Below, piece by piece: positions 33,214-43,076 of a stretch of DNA of 64,000 nt. The first letter of the stretch is position 1. Every line of letters starts with the position of its first letter. The translations under genes were made by a program, and so were the position numbers. The stretch is from Chitinophaga sancti. Lineage in GTDB: Bacteria; Bacteroidota; Bacteroidia; Chitinophagales; Chitinophagaceae. The notes beneath the pieces are model-generated. The model had not been told where the DNA came from and did no database searches. It saw only the letters and a list, made by a program, of their open reading frames with translations. The DNA lies in NCBI RefSeq assembly GCF_034424315.1, contig NZ_CP139972.1, positions 1,426,001 to 1,490,000 of the forward strand. Reading direction: 5' to 3'.

Positions 33214-34917
33214 TTATCCTTCGCAACTCTTACAAGTTACCAGGTTCGCTACCAGTTCCTTGGAAACGCTCTGGCTGCGTTGGTAATAGAGGGTTTTCAC
33301 GCCCAGTTCCCAGGCTTGTATCAATAACCTGTTCACTTCTTTTACAGGCAGATTGGAAGGTATATTCAGGTTCAGGCTCTGCGACTGATCCACATATTGC
33401 TGGCGGATGGATGCCTGCTGAATGATTTCCAGCTGACTGATCTCCTTAAATGTCTTGAATACTTCTTTCTCTTCTGCCGTCAGCTGATCCAGGTGCTGTA
33501 CGCTACCGTGGTTCATCATGATGCTGCGCCAGGTTTCTTCATTGTCAATACCTCTTTCTGCCAGCAGGGGTTTCAGGTATTTGTTTTTACGCATGAAGTT
33601 ACCTTTTGACAGGCCTGCCTTGAAGTAGTTGCTGGAGAATGGCTCGATACCAGGAGATGTCTGACCCAGGATCGCGCTGGAAGAGGTGGTTGGCGCAATT
33701 GCCAGCAGGGTGGTATTTCTCTTGCCATAACCTTTCAGCAATTCTGGTTCGCCATAGATCCATGCCAGTTCCTTACTTGCTTTTTCGGCTTTGGTCTGGA
33801 TATCTTTGAAGATAGAAGATGTCAGTTGTTTTGCACGCAGCCCTTCGAAAGGGATCATGTTCTTCTGGAGGTAAGAATGCCATCCCAGTACGCCAAGACC
33901 CAGTGCACGGTGTCTTTTTGCAAAACGGTTAGCAGGCTCCAGGAAGTGATTACCTTCTGTCTTTACGATGAACTCCTGCAGTACTGCATCCAGGAAGAAT
34001 ACCGCCAGTTTTACAGCGTTGGTATCTTTCCATTCATCGTACAGTTCCAGGTTCATGGAAGACAGGCAACAGATGAAGGATTCTTCTTCTGTAGATGGCA
34101 GCATGATTTCGGAACACAGGTTGCTGGCGTGGATCGTCAGGTTCTGGTCTTTGTAGACCTGGGGTTTGTGCCTGTTTACATTGTCGGTAAAGAAAATGTA
34201 TGGCAGCCCTTTTTGCTGACGGCTTTCCAGGACTTTTGCCCAGGTCTGCCTTTTCTCCATATCACCATCAATCATGTCTTTCATCCAGTAGTCAGGCACA
34301 CAAACGCCATAGAACAGGTTCTGGATGGGATGCCCGATATCTTTGATAGACAGGAATTCTTCGATGTCGCCATGATCAATATCCATGTAAGCGGCGAATG
34401 CACCACGTCTTACACCACCCTGGCTGATGGTATCCATTGCCGTGTCGAACAGGCGCATGAAGCTGACTGCCCCGCTGGATTTACCATTGTCAGTAACCGC
34501 ACTACCACGTTCACGCAGGGAACCGAAGTAAGCGGAGGTACCGCCACCCAGTTTGGTCTGCATGATCACTTCACCCAGTTTGTGGGTGATACCTTCGATA
34601 TTGTCAGGAATGTGTACGTTGAAACAGGAAATAGGCAGGCCTCTTTCTGTTCCCATATTCGCCCAGATCGGGGAGCTTAAGCTCATCCAACCTCTTTCGA
34701 TCATTTCTTTAAATACGTCTTTCAGCTCTGGTTTATACAGGCGCTGTGCAGCGGCTGAACAAATTCTTTCAATGGCACCTTCTACGGTTTCACCTTTCAG
34801 TAAGTAGCCCCTGTTCAGGATCTGCTCACTCTCTTCATTTTTCCACCACAGGCGGTTACTATCGTGTTCATTGGTAACAGCAGTTTCTGGGGAGGCTGTT
34901 TCAAATAAAGTCATCAT
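33214..34917 (-). CDS. nrdA: Ribonucleoside-diphosphate reductase, alpha subunit
   Basis: The catalytic subunit of class I ribonucleotide reductase (567 aa), making deoxyribonucleotides for DNA synthesis. Visible are the redox/active cysteines in RGLPISCFNVHIPDN and IHASNLCSEIMLP, the loop GGVRRGAFAAYMDIDHGDIE, the radical-transfer region KTLYYQRSQS, and the C-terminal swinging CxxC (LVTCKSCEG). The N-terminus has no ATP-cone, so dATP control of the usual kind is missing; this fits the short alpha subunits of Bacteroidota. It lies 96 bp after nrdB in the same direction. Confidence 0.97.
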   Translation of the reverse strand: MMTLFETASPETAVTNEHDSNRLWWKNEESEQILNRGYLLKGETVEGAIERICSAAAQRLYKPELKDVFKEMIERGWMSLSSPIWANMGTERGLPISCFNVHIPDNIEGITHKLGEVIMQTKLGGGTSAYFGSLRERGSAVTDNGKSSGAVSFMRLFDTAMDTISQGGVRRGAFAAYMDIDHGDIEEFLSIKDIGHPIQNLFYGVCVPDYWMKDMIDGDMEKRQTWAKVLESRQQKGLPYIFFTDNVNRHKPQVYKDQNLTIHASNLCSEIMLPSTEEESFICCLSSMNLELYDEWKDTNAVKLAVFFLDAVLQEFIVKTEGNHFLEPANRFAKRHRALGLGVLGWHSYLQKNMIPFEGLRAKQLTSSIFKDIQTKAEKASKELAWIYGEPELLKGYGKRNTTLLAIAPTTSSSAILGQTSPGIEPFSSNYFKAGLSKGNFMRKNKYLKPLLAERGIDNEETWRSIMMNHGSVQHLDQLTAEEKEVFKTFKEISQLEIIQQASIRQQYVDQSQSLNLNIPSNLPVKEVNRLLIQAWELGVKTLYYQRSQSVSKELVANLVTCKSCEG

Positions 34918-35013
34918 TATCTATTAATCATCAAAAAGTTAAAAACAAATTCAAACCAGGTCTGATCAAATCCAGATCGGAAATCTTCTTATTAAATCCA
35001 TCATTATCAAATC

Positions 35014-35988
35014 CTAGAACAAGTCGTGCGCGGAGATGCTCTTATCGAATTTAGTATATTCTACCGGACGTTTAGCAAAGAAATCGTCCAGGCTGTTAGA
35101 ATAAATTTCTTCTTCAAACCACAGCATCTTACCACTCTCTTCGGCAGGTACATTGAAGATCGGATTGATGCCGATCTGCTGTAAGCTATCGTCTGCCCTC
35201 TTCTTCATGAAGTTAATGAGGTCCGCTTTCTTAATCACCTCAATATCACCTTCGTTGAAGATCCAGTCGAGCATTCTGCTTTCAGTCTCAATGGAGAGTT
35301 TTACGATATCTACGACCTGCTTTACAGCTTCCGGCGTGAAGATATCCGGGTATTCTTCCTTCACTTTACCGATCAGGTAAATACCTGCGTTTGCATGGAT
35401 CTGCTCATCCACGGAAGTCCATGCGATGATGTTGCTCACGTTCTTCATCAGGCCCCTGAAACGGGTAAATGAGAGGACGATTGCGAACTGGGAGAACAGG
35501 CTCACATTTTCGATGAGTAAGCTGAAGAGGATCAGGGAGATGGTGTATTCCTTCTTATCGTTTGATTTCGCATTTTCCAGGGCAGCGGACAGATAGCCGA
35601 TACGCTCCTGGATAATAGGTACTTTCATCAGTTCGGTGAACTCATCGTTGTACCCCAGTACCTCCAGGAGGCGGGAATATGCTTCTGAGTGACGGAATTC
35701 ACATTCTGCAAAGGTGGAGCCCAGGCCATTCATTTCCGGTTTTGGGAAATGCTGGTACAGGTTACCCCAAAATGACTTCACAGCTACTTCTACCTGTGCG
35801 ATAGAAAGCAGGCTGTTTTTTATAGCGCTTTGTTCTGGTATAGATAGGTGGGCATGAAAATCCTGAATGTCGGCAGTAAAATCCACTTCTGAATGCACCC
35901 AAAAAGATTTGTTAATTGCATCCGTATACTGGAGAACCTCCGGATACTCAAATGGCTTGTACTGAACCCTCTTGTCAAATAATCCCAT
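35014..35988 (-). CDS. nrdB: Ribonucleoside-diphosphate reductase, beta subunit
   Basis: The radical-generating subunit (324 aa), a helical ferritin-like protein holding a dimetal site. Ligands appear in HSEVDFTADIQDFHAHL, FAECEFRHSEAYSRLLEVLG and WTSVDEQIHANAGIYL. The Tyr within HSEAYSRLL is a plausible radical site. The C-terminal tail (KRPVEYTKFDKSISAHDLF) should dock on NrdA. It is the first gene of nrdB-nrdA. I found no convincing NrdR box in the 280 bp upstream. Confidence 0.96.
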   Translation of the reverse strand: MGLFDKRVQYKPFEYPEVLQYTDAINKSFWVHSEVDFTADIQDFHAHLSIPEQSAIKNSLLSIAQVEVAVKSFWGNLYQHFPKPEMNGLGSTFAECEFRHSEAYSRLLEVLGYNDEFTELMKVPIIQERIGYLSAALENAKSNDKKEYTISLILFSLLIENVSLFSQFAIVLSFTRFRGLMKNVSNIIAWTSVDEQIHANAGIYLIGKVKEEYPDIFTPEAVKQVVDIVKLSIETESRMLDWIFNEGDIEVIKKADLINFMKKRADDSLQQIGINPIFNVPAEESGKMLWFEEEIYSNSLDDFFAKRPVEYTKFDKSISAHDLF

Positions 35989-36189
35989 GTCTGATTTTCT
36001 TTAAACTTTAAACAATGTCATAACAGATGATAATAAAAACACATCTATCATGTCCGGAAGCAAATGTCTCGATTATAAAAAAAAAGGGGGGAAAAAGAAA
36101 TCAACATATGGGGATAATCAGTTTTTGGAATGACCATTCTCTTTACCAGGACTGATTTTGAGCAGATTTAAAAAATTGGGGGAAAAAGA

Positions 36190-36230
36190 CCGCCAATTAA
36201 CTGATACCTATGGCATCTGTTAATTGGCGG
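36190..36230 (-). terminator. Terminator after the SGNH/EEP gene
   Basis: CCGCCAATTAAC and GTTAATTGGCGG make a perfect 12-bp stem with a 17-base loop, 40 bp after the stop codon of the minus-strand gene at 36270. The minus-strand run following it includes TCTTTTTCCCCC. Confidence 0.8.
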
Positions 36231-36269
36231 GAGTGGTTAGGGGCCGGTTAAATGGGAATGCTCCTCCAT

Positions 36270-37703
36270 TTAAAACCTGATTGTACTTACTACCGGAAAA
36301 TGATCTGATGGGAAACGCAGATCCCTGGAATCAGTTAATACTCCATAGTCCAGCACTTCTATATTACCGTTTACGAACACAAAATCTATTCTACCCTCGG
36401 TTACTACTTTGGTCCAGTTGTGGTATTTAAAATCCTGGAAGGTGCTGTCAGGGCCATAAGGAGGTGTTTTAGACACCAGTTTGGCATCCCGGAATTGTTT
36501 TACGATGGTGCCATAGGCGCTGGTTTCCGGGTTGGAATTGAAATCACCGGTGATAATTACAGGGGTATGACTATCAGACAATTCATGGATTTTTTCCAGG
36601 ATCATCTTTGCAGCGTTTTCCCTGGCCAGTACGCCTTCGTTGTCAAAATGGGTATTGAAGAAATAAAACTCCTTGCCGGTTGCCTTTTCGCTAAGGCGGG
36701 CCCAGGTACAAATGCGGATATAGGCTGCATCCCAACCTTTAGATGGCACCTCCGGAGTGGGTGATAACCAGAAGTTTCCGGATTTCAGCAGCTCGTATTT
36801 ATCCTTGTTGTAGAAGATCGCGGAGAACTCTCCTCCTTCTTTCCCGTCATTTCGGCCAACGCCAACATGTGCATAGGTACCCATGGCATTCAGGTCCTGC
36901 ATCTGGTCGATCAGGGCTTCCTGTACGCCGAATACATCGAATTTGTGATAGCGGATCAGGTCGCGGGCCATATCTTTCCGGTGGGGCCATGCATTGGCAC
37001 TATCGTAGGCAATATTGAGGCGCAGGTTGAAAGTGGCTACTTTCATGGTGCTGATCTGCTGATCTACGAGGTGAGGCGCAATTTCTTTCTGCCAGATCCG
37101 GTAGCCTACCGGCTTCATATGCAGCTGGTCCTCTTTGAAAATTGCAGGGTTCAGCGGCATCATTTTGCTGTATACATCTATAAAAGAAGTATTGGGCTGT
37201 GTGGCCAGGAATTTTTGAATGGCTTTGTTGCTCTTTACCGTTTCGGGTATTAACCTGGCACGGCTAGGGCTTGGCTTGATAGAAATATAGGAGATAGGGA
37301 TAGCAGGCATCTTTGCCCGGATCATGGAAAACAGTGTCTGAAAGCGTTTTAATACCAGGGGTGCTTTCACGGTATCGGAGGCGAGGTCGTTTTCCCCGCA
37401 ATAGATAACGATCTGTTTAGGATGATAGGCAAAGATCACATCATTTGCATAATGGATAACATCCAGCAGGTTCGATCCCCCGAAACCACGGTTTATAATG
37501 CGATGACCCGGAAAATAGTTGTTGACATCCTGCCAGTAGGTAAAGGACGAGCTACCTACGAAAAGGATTTCATTGCCTGTCGGAACATCCAGCGAGTCCT
37601 GTTTTTTGAATGCCTGAATATCGTTGTAATACGGATACTGCTGTTGGGCATAGCCCGTGCTGAACACACAAATGCAAATAATTGCAGCAAAAATTCTTCT
37701 CAT
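36270..37703 (-). CDS. Secreted fusion: SGNH hydrolase + endonuclease/exonuclease/phosphatase
   Basis: A 477-aa exported protein (signal peptide MRRIFAAIICICVFSTGYAQ) with two enzymes in one chain. Residues about 40-215 are an SGNH/GDSL hydrolase: nucleophile region ILFVGSSSFTYW, oxyanion blocks RGFGGSN and YCGENDLAS, and the DxxH motif in FKEDQLHMKPVGY. From about 218 (STMKVATFNLRLN) an EEP fold follows: GVQEALIDQM, VIITGDFNSNPETS, VTEGRIDFVFVNG and the final SDHFPVVS. Both catalytic sets look complete. Likely roles are ester/acetyl removal plus phosphodiester or phosphomonoester cleavage. It follows FecR by 64 bp on the same strand, tying it to the SusCD uptake locus. Confidence 0.85.
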   Translation of the reverse strand: MRRIFAAIICICVFSTGYAQQQYPYYNDIQAFKKQDSLDVPTGNEILFVGSSSFTYWQDVNNYFPGHRIINRGFGGSNLLDVIHYANDVIFAYHPKQIVIYCGENDLASDTVKAPLVLKRFQTLFSMIRAKMPAIPISYISIKPSPSRARLIPETVKSNKAIQKFLATQPNTSFIDVYSKMMPLNPAIFKEDQLHMKPVGYRIWQKEIAPHLVDQQISTMKVATFNLRLNIAYDSANAWPHRKDMARDLIRYHKFDVFGVQEALIDQMQDLNAMGTYAHVGVGRNDGKEGGEFSAIFYNKDKYELLKSGNFWLSPTPEVPSKGWDAAYIRICTWARLSEKATGKEFYFFNTHFDNEGVLARENAAKMILEKIHELSDSHTPVIITGDFNSNPETSAYGTIVKQFRDAKLVSKTPPYGPDSTFQDFKYHNWTKVVTEGRIDFVFVNGNIEVLDYGVLTDSRDLRFPSDHFPVVSTIRF

Positions 37704-37767
37704 GGAATATACTTTGGTATAGAGTGTTAGGGATACCCTAAACTTACCCCAGTGAAACAAAAAAAAC

Positions 37768-38775
37768 CTATTGGTCACCACGTGAACGCATGACGATGGT
37801 AGTACTGTCACGTTTCACAATTTCTGTGTTCAATACGGTCGATAGCACAAAGAGTGCATCATCCAGGGAGGAAATAAGGATAGGTCCGTTGACCATGCGG
37901 TTATTTAATTCAGGATCTTCCATGATTATTTTCTTCCCGAAATTGTCTTCCAGGTAAATAAGGATATCGCTTACTTTAGGATCCATCAGGATCAGGCGCT
38001 GGTTTTTCCAGGCGCTGAACTTTTCGGGCGAGGTACTGATTGTTTCAGATTGCTGATGTTCACGATTGTAAGACACCAGTTGCCCGGGGTTCATGATAAT
38101 ATCGCCTGCTTTACTATTCTTAAACGAGAGTTTTATTTTCCCGCTTTGCAGTACGATTTCTGTTTTACTACGTCTTTGCCTGATGTCGAAAACGGTTCCC
38201 AGCACGGTCACGGTCAGGTCTTTTGTATGTACGAGGAACTGTTGGCTCAATTGTTTCACATCGAAAAATGCTTCCCCTTCCAGCCAGACTTCCCTGTTCT
38301 TATAGGTAATTTTTGAATTGGCGTTCAGGTCTACCCATGATCCATCCGGTAGGAGGACATGTTTTAACTCCCCGAATCCTGTACTGGCTACCATCTGGTC
38401 TTCCCCGCGGGAGTGCAGCATAAACCAGGCGCCGGCAATGATCAGGATACCGGTCAGTACCGCAGCTACCCTGAGCAGAACCCGGCGCAAAACTGGTTTG
38501 GTTTCCGTTAACTGCTGTATGTTATCCAAATGTCTTTCCCAACTGGCATCAATAGTTTCGTCCGTTGGCGTGTGGGTGACAAACGCTGTACTTTGCAGGT
38601 ACAGGCGGGCATTGGCAATATTTTCCCGCTGCTGAGGCACAGTGGTGATTACTTCCTGCCAATACGCTTCCAGTTCTTTTGAGGGTCTATACACCCATTC
38701 CAGGAAATAGGAATCCGTAAGGAAATCGCTTTCCTTAAAGTGCATATATCTTTTTGATATGGCTTCTTTATTCAT
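37768..38775 (-). CDS. FecR-family anti-sigma factor
   Basis: An inner-membrane signal transducer (335 aa). A cytoplasmic N-terminus (about 1-105) should bind the ECF sigma factor. One membrane helix (VAAVLTGILIIAGAWFML) is followed by the periplasmic FecR domain (VLLPDGSWVDLNANSKITYK, VWLEGEAFFDV, VTVLGTVFDIR) and the C-terminal DUF4974 domain (DPKVSDILIYLEDNFGKKII). It should receive the signal from the STN domain of the SusC protein encoded divergently. It lies 56 bp after the sigma gene. Confidence 0.93.
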   Translation of the reverse strand: MNKEAISKRYMHFKESDFLTDSYFLEWVYRPSKELEAYWQEVITTVPQQRENIANARLYLQSTAFVTHTPTDETIDASWERHLDNIQQLTETKPVLRRVLLRVAAVLTGILIIAGAWFMLHSRGEDQMVASTGFGELKHVLLPDGSWVDLNANSKITYKNREVWLEGEAFFDVKQLSQQFLVHTKDLTVTVLGTVFDIRQRRSKTEIVLQSGKIKLSFKNSKAGDIIMNPGQLVSYNREHQQSETISTSPEKFSAWKNQRLILMDPKVSDILIYLEDNFGKKIIMEDPELNNRMVNGPILISSLDDALFVLSTVLNTEIVKRDSTTIVMRSRGDQ

Positions 38776-38831
38776 TCTAATATGTATAGTACAAGGGAGC
38801 GCCGATTTTACCCCAAGCAGTTAAAAAAAAT

Positions 38832-39380
38832 TTAAACAAAAAATAATACATATAAGATGGTAAACTTCTCTTTTAATGCTAAGAGGCTCCTTGCCATGAT
38901 CTTATAAGTTGCTTTAACTGATATATTAAGAATAGATGCCACTTCTTTATAAGACAGGTCTTCGTAGTACATGAGGAAGATGGCTTCCAGTTGCCGGCCT
39001 GTCAGTGTTTTAATTGCTTTTTGTAGTTTTATCTGCAGTTCCTCGCTTAGTTCGCTGTTAACGACCACATGCTCCGCAGAAAATTCGAAGTTCTCTTCTT
39101 CCGACTGGTTAAAGACCATTTTTTCATGCTGCCTGATTTTCCGGATAAGTACATAACGGAAGGAGGAGTACAGGTAATAATTGGGTGAATCTACATGCGA
39201 TAACTTATCCCTTCTTTTCCAGAGGTCGAGGAAAACTTCCTGGATACTGTCTTCGATCAGGAATGTATGCGTGGTGAATTTCCTGCCATAGTTATAGAAC
39301 CGCTTGTAGTATTCTTTGTACAACCCGGAGTAGGCGTCGATGTCGCCATTCTGAATATGTTTGAAAACCGGATTGTCCAT
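38832..39380 (-). CDS. ECF-type RNA polymerase sigma factor
   Basis: A 182-aa sigma-70 family protein. Region 2 is at YSGLYKEYYKRFYNYGRKFT, IEDSIQEVFLDLWKRRD. Region 4, with its HTH, is at RQLEAIFLMYYEDLSYKEVA and SILNISVKATYKIMARSLL. Size and layout match the Bacteroidota SusC/FecR-linked ECF group. The start MDNPVFKHIQNGD at 39380 gives the normal N-terminus. With FecR and the STN-type SusC it forms a trans-envelope signalling set that should activate the susCD genes 316 bp away on the other strand. Confidence 0.93.
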   Translation of the reverse strand: MDNPVFKHIQNGDIDAYSGLYKEYYKRFYNYGRKFTTHTFLIEDSIQEVFLDLWKRRDKLSHVDSPNYYLYSSFRYVLIRKIRQHEKMVFNQSEEENFEFSAEHVVVNSELSEELQIKLQKAIKTLTGRQLEAIFLMYYEDLSYKEVASILNISVKATYKIMARSLLALKEKFTILYVLFFV

Positions 39381-39695
39381 CAGATAAGAGATAAAGTGAT
39401 TGTGGAATAAGGGCACAAAATTATCAAAAAATAAATACCCCCCACTTTAAAGATAGCTTGTAATGTTAAGTAATTGTTACCGGGCTTTGCAGGTAAAATA
39501 AATTTTACACCTACAATATTCTGATTCTCACTACCTTGCGCAGGTTTATGGGTACGGAAAAAACAATACGTGTATTTTGTACACTCGTTAATGCAGCGAA
39601 AAAGTTAGCTAAGCGTGGGGTAATTTTTTCAATCGCCAACACTTCATCTGCAAAAGGAGTAATTCCACTTTATCTAAACGAAAAAAACGACAACT

Positions 39696-42600
39696 ATGAC
39701 GCTGCGCTATTTTAAGCGGTTACTTGTGGTACTGTTGCTGACTGTAGCTGGTCAGACGTATGCACAAAAAGCTGTCCCTGTAATTGATGCCTTGAAAGCA
39801 ATCACCCGCGAGTACAAAACAGATTTTGTATATGATCCGCAGGTATTAAAGAAGAAAACTACTACCTACAACATCAGCAACTTTGGGGGAAAGAAGCTGG
39901 AAGACGTCTTGAAAGGGATCCTGTATCCGAACGATCTTGTATTTCTGTACGTAAAACCAAACTATTACACTATTGTAGAAAAGGACAGGGTTGGAGAATA
40001 CCAGGCGCCTGTTAAAAAAGCTGATGAAGCTGAAAAGCAGGTGGCGCCTGTGATCCAGAAAGTAAAAGTAAACGGGATTGTAACTGATGGCGCCCAGCCG
40101 GTGCCGAATGTAACCGTGATGGAAAAAGGCACCAACAATGGTACAATGACCAAACCTGATGGTACTTATGCTATCACTGTAGCAAACCCTGAGGCAACCC
40201 TGGTTTTTTCCATGATAGGCTTCGCCACCCGTGAAGAGGCTGTGGCAGAACGCAGTAATATTGACATTAAACTGGAGGGGTCCAACAAACAACTGGGCGA
40301 AGTAGTGGTAACTGCACTGGGTGTAAAGCGGGATGAAAAAGCATTGGGTTATGCGGTACAATCTGTAAAGGGCAATACCCTGCAAACCGTAAAAGGTGTG
40401 GATCTGGGAACATCCCTGACAGGGCACGTTTCCGGTTTGAATGTAAAGAACTCTACCGAGTTCAATGGTACGCCCACACTGGAAATGCGTGGTGAAACTC
40501 CCCTGCTGGTAATTGACGGGGTACCCTATGGTAATATGACCATGCGTGATATTCCTACTGACGACATTGAAAGCATCAACATGCTGAAAGGCCCTACCGC
40601 TGCGGCATTATACGGTTCCCGTGGTGCAGCAGGTGCGGTGATGATCACTACCAAACGCAGTAAGGAAGAGAGCCTGAGCGTTGATGTAAACAGTAACGAG
40701 ATGTTTAACCTGGGTTACCTGGCCCTGCCGAAAGTACAATCTTCCTATGGTCATGGACTGGATGGTAAGATTGCTACGGACTATGTATGGGGTCCAAAAC
40801 TGGACATCGGCCAGACTGCTACCCAATGGAATCCTGTTACCAAGCAGAATGAAAGCATGCCCCTGGTATCCAGCGGTAAGAACAACCTGCAAAACTTTAT
40901 GCAAACCGGCGCTATTACCAACAATAGTATCAGTGTGACCAGGGGTAGCAAGAATGGTTTTTTCAGGGCGGGTCTGAACCACATCTATAATAAAGGTCAG
41001 TTCCCTAACCAGAAACTCAACATTATTAATTATACCATGAGCGGCGAACTGAAAGCAGGTGACAAATTCACCCTCGAAAGCCACATGGGATATACCCGTA
41101 CTACGGCTCCGCAACTCTGGGGTAGTGCTTACAACCAGCAAGGTTACATCTACCAGATCTTAATGTGGACCGGCCCGGATTATGACATCCGCCAGTATAA
41201 AGATTACTGGGTGACGCCTAACCAGAAACAAAACTGGCTGTACACTTCCTGGTATGATAACCCTTACCTGATTGCTTATGAGAAACTGAGAAGTACTGAA
41301 CAGAATAAGATGAATGCAAGTCTGTCTATGACTTACAATTTCACAAGGGACCTGAAGCTCATGTTCAGAAATGGTTATGACTATTACAAGAACGAAGATG
41401 TTGTGAGGAATCCTGCAGGGATCAACTCTACCCGCGGTATCACCATCGGCAATACTTTTGGGTTTGACTGGAGTGGTAAAGGTTTATATGGCCAGAACCA
41501 AAGCTGGGGTAACAGTATTAACAGTGACCTGTTGCTGACTTATAATAAGCAGGTAAGCAAATGGAATTTCGACGCCCTGGGTGGTGCCAGTATTTTCTAT
41601 TACAAACAAAGAGAACAGGGTGCCAAGACAAGAAATGGCCTGGCCGTTCCGGGCTGGTATTCCCTGGCTAACGCAGTGCCTAGTACTACTGCGGGTGTAG
41701 ATGGTATTATCAATAACTATGGTACCTGGGCCAAGCAAACCAACTCTGTGTACGCGAAAGCTACCCTTTCCTGGAACAGTGCTGTATTCCTGGATATCAC
41801 TGGCAGAAATGACTGGAGCTCTACACAGGCATCAAATGCACGTTCTTACTTCTACCCTTCTGTTGCTACGAGTGTGCTGATGTCTGAGTTCCTCAAAATG
41901 CCGAAATGGCTGGATCTGTGGAAACTCAGGGCTTCATGGACAATGACCAAAACACCGCTGGATGTGTATGCTAACAACCTGGCCTATACGATCAATAACA
42001 GCTGGGGTACACTGAGTGCGACTACACCAGATAACCTGTCTGGCAGCAACCTGTTGCCTACTACTACCAGGACCTGGGAATTTGGTACTGCTGCGTACCT
42101 GTTTAACAAACGCCTGCATGTGGATGTAGCTTATTTTACCAAGCTCTATTACAACAACCAGATCTCACAAACACTTGCTCCGTCATCAGGTTATGCAACT
42201 ACCCTGATCAATACAAAGGAGACTTACGCACGTCGTGGTGTGGAAATCACCATGGATGGTACGGTGATGAAGAAAGGTAAGTTCATGTGGAATTCTATGG
42301 TGAACTTCTCTACACAAAACAGGTATTTTGTAGACATCGATCCGGTTTATTCTGCCAAGAACCTGTGGACGAAGAAAGGCGGCCGTAAGGATGTATTAGC
42401 ATTAACAGAGAAAGCACTTAGAGATCCGCAGGGTAACGTGATCCACCAGGCTGGTTTGCCTATGCTGAGCAGCTATACACAACAGTATGGTTATACCGAT
42501 CCTAATTTTGTATTCGGTTTTATCAACAACTTCGTGTATGGTCACTGGACACTGGGCATCAGCATTGATGGTCGTATCGGTGGTAAGATGTATGATTATA

Positions 42601-43064
42601 TCTATTCCAAGATGTTTGATACAGGCTCCAACCCGGAAACCGACAATGTTCACAGGTATGATGAAGTCGTGAATGGTCAGAAGAACTATGTAGGTAATGG
42701 TGTAAAAGTAGTAAGCGGTTCAGCCACCTATAACAACAACGGACAGATCACCAGCGATACCCGTACTTATGCGCCAAATGACGTGCCTGTAAGTTACCAG
42801 GCTTATGCACGCAAATGGGGTAACTCTTACGAATATGGCGTGATGAACAAAAGCTTTGTAAAGGTGCGTGAGATTTCACTGGCGTATATGGTGCCGCAGA
42901 CATGGTTTGGCAAATCAGGAATCAAGAATGCTTCCCTGGCACTGACCGGACAGAACCTGTTCCTGTTCACCAAATTTAAATACTCAGATCCGGATGTTGA
43001 CACAGAAAATATGAATGCGCCTGCGCAACGTATGGTGGGTGTTAACGTTAAGGTTGGCTTCTAA
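39696..43064 (+). CDS. SusC/RagA-family TonB-linked outer-membrane transporter with STN domain
   Basis: A 1122-aa outer-membrane importer. In order: signal peptide (LLVVLLLTVAGQTYAQ), an STN signalling domain (about 25-90, ALKAITREYKTDFVYDPQVL), a carboxypeptidase-like beta domain (about 108-195, GTMTKPDGTYAITV), the plug (about 215-330, LLVIDGVPYGN, DIESINMLKGPTAAALYGSR) and a beta-barrel ending in an aromatic residue (VGVNVKVGF). The STN domain means it signals through FecR to the ECF sigma factor. SusD follows by 12 bp. The substrate cannot be read from the sequence. Confidence 0.95.
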   Translation: MTLRYFKRLLVVLLLTVAGQTYAQKAVPVIDALKAITREYKTDFVYDPQVLKKKTTTYNISNFGGKKLEDVLKGILYPNDLVFLYVKPNYYTIVEKDRVGEYQAPVKKADEAEKQVAPVIQKVKVNGIVTDGAQPVPNVTVMEKGTNNGTMTKPDGTYAITVANPEATLVFSMIGFATREEAVAERSNIDIKLEGSNKQLGEVVVTALGVKRDEKALGYAVQSVKGNTLQTVKGVDLGTSLTGHVSGLNVKNSTEFNGTPTLEMRGETPLLVIDGVPYGNMTMRDIPTDDIESINMLKGPTAAALYGSRGAAGAVMITTKRSKEESLSVDVNSNEMFNLGYLALPKVQSSYGHGLDGKIATDYVWGPKLDIGQTATQWNPVTKQNESMPLVSSGKNNLQNFMQTGAITNNSISVTRGSKNGFFRAGLNHIYNKGQFPNQKLNIINYTMSGELKAGDKFTLESHMGYTRTTAPQLWGSAYNQQGYIYQILMWTGPDYDIRQYKDYWVTPNQKQNWLYTSWYDNPYLIAYEKLRSTEQNKMNASLSMTYNFTRDLKLMFRNGYDYYKNEDVVRNPAGINSTRGITIGNTFGFDWSGKGLYGQNQSWGNSINSDLLLTYNKQVSKWNFDALGGASIFYYKQREQGAKTRNGLAVPGWYSLANAVPSTTAGVDGIINNYGTWAKQTNSVYAKATLSWNSAVFLDITGRNDWSSTQASNARSYFYPSVATSVLMSEFLKMPKWLDLWKLRASWTMTKTPLDVYANNLAYTINNSWGTLSATTPDNLSGSNLLPTTTRTWEFGTAAYLFNKRLHVDVAYFTKLYYNNQISQTLAPSSGYATTLINTKETYARRGVEITMDGTVMKKGKFMWNSMVNFSTQNRYFVDIDPVYSAKNLWTKKGGRKDVLALTEKALRDPQGNVIHQAGLPMLSSYTQQYGYTDPNFVFGFINNFVYGHWTLGISIDGRIGGKMYDYIYSKMFDTGSNPETDNVHRYDEVVNGQKNYVGNGVKVVSGSATYNNNGQITSDTRTYAPNDVPVSYQAYARKWGNSYEYGVMNKSFVKVREISLAYMVPQTWFGKSGIKNASLALTGQNLFLFTKFKYSDPDVDTENMNAPAQRMVGVNVKVGF

Positions 43065-43076
43065 AATTATAATAAC

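Noticed and set aside
36000..36160. NrdR box or riboswitch upstream of nrdB
   Set aside because: No pair of NrdR-like palindromes and no cobalamin-riboswitch features could be seen.
39548..39715. A 55-codon open frame just before and overlapping the SusC gene
   Set aside because: It lies in the SusC leader, has no recognisable features, and runs into the SusC start in another frame; probably chance.
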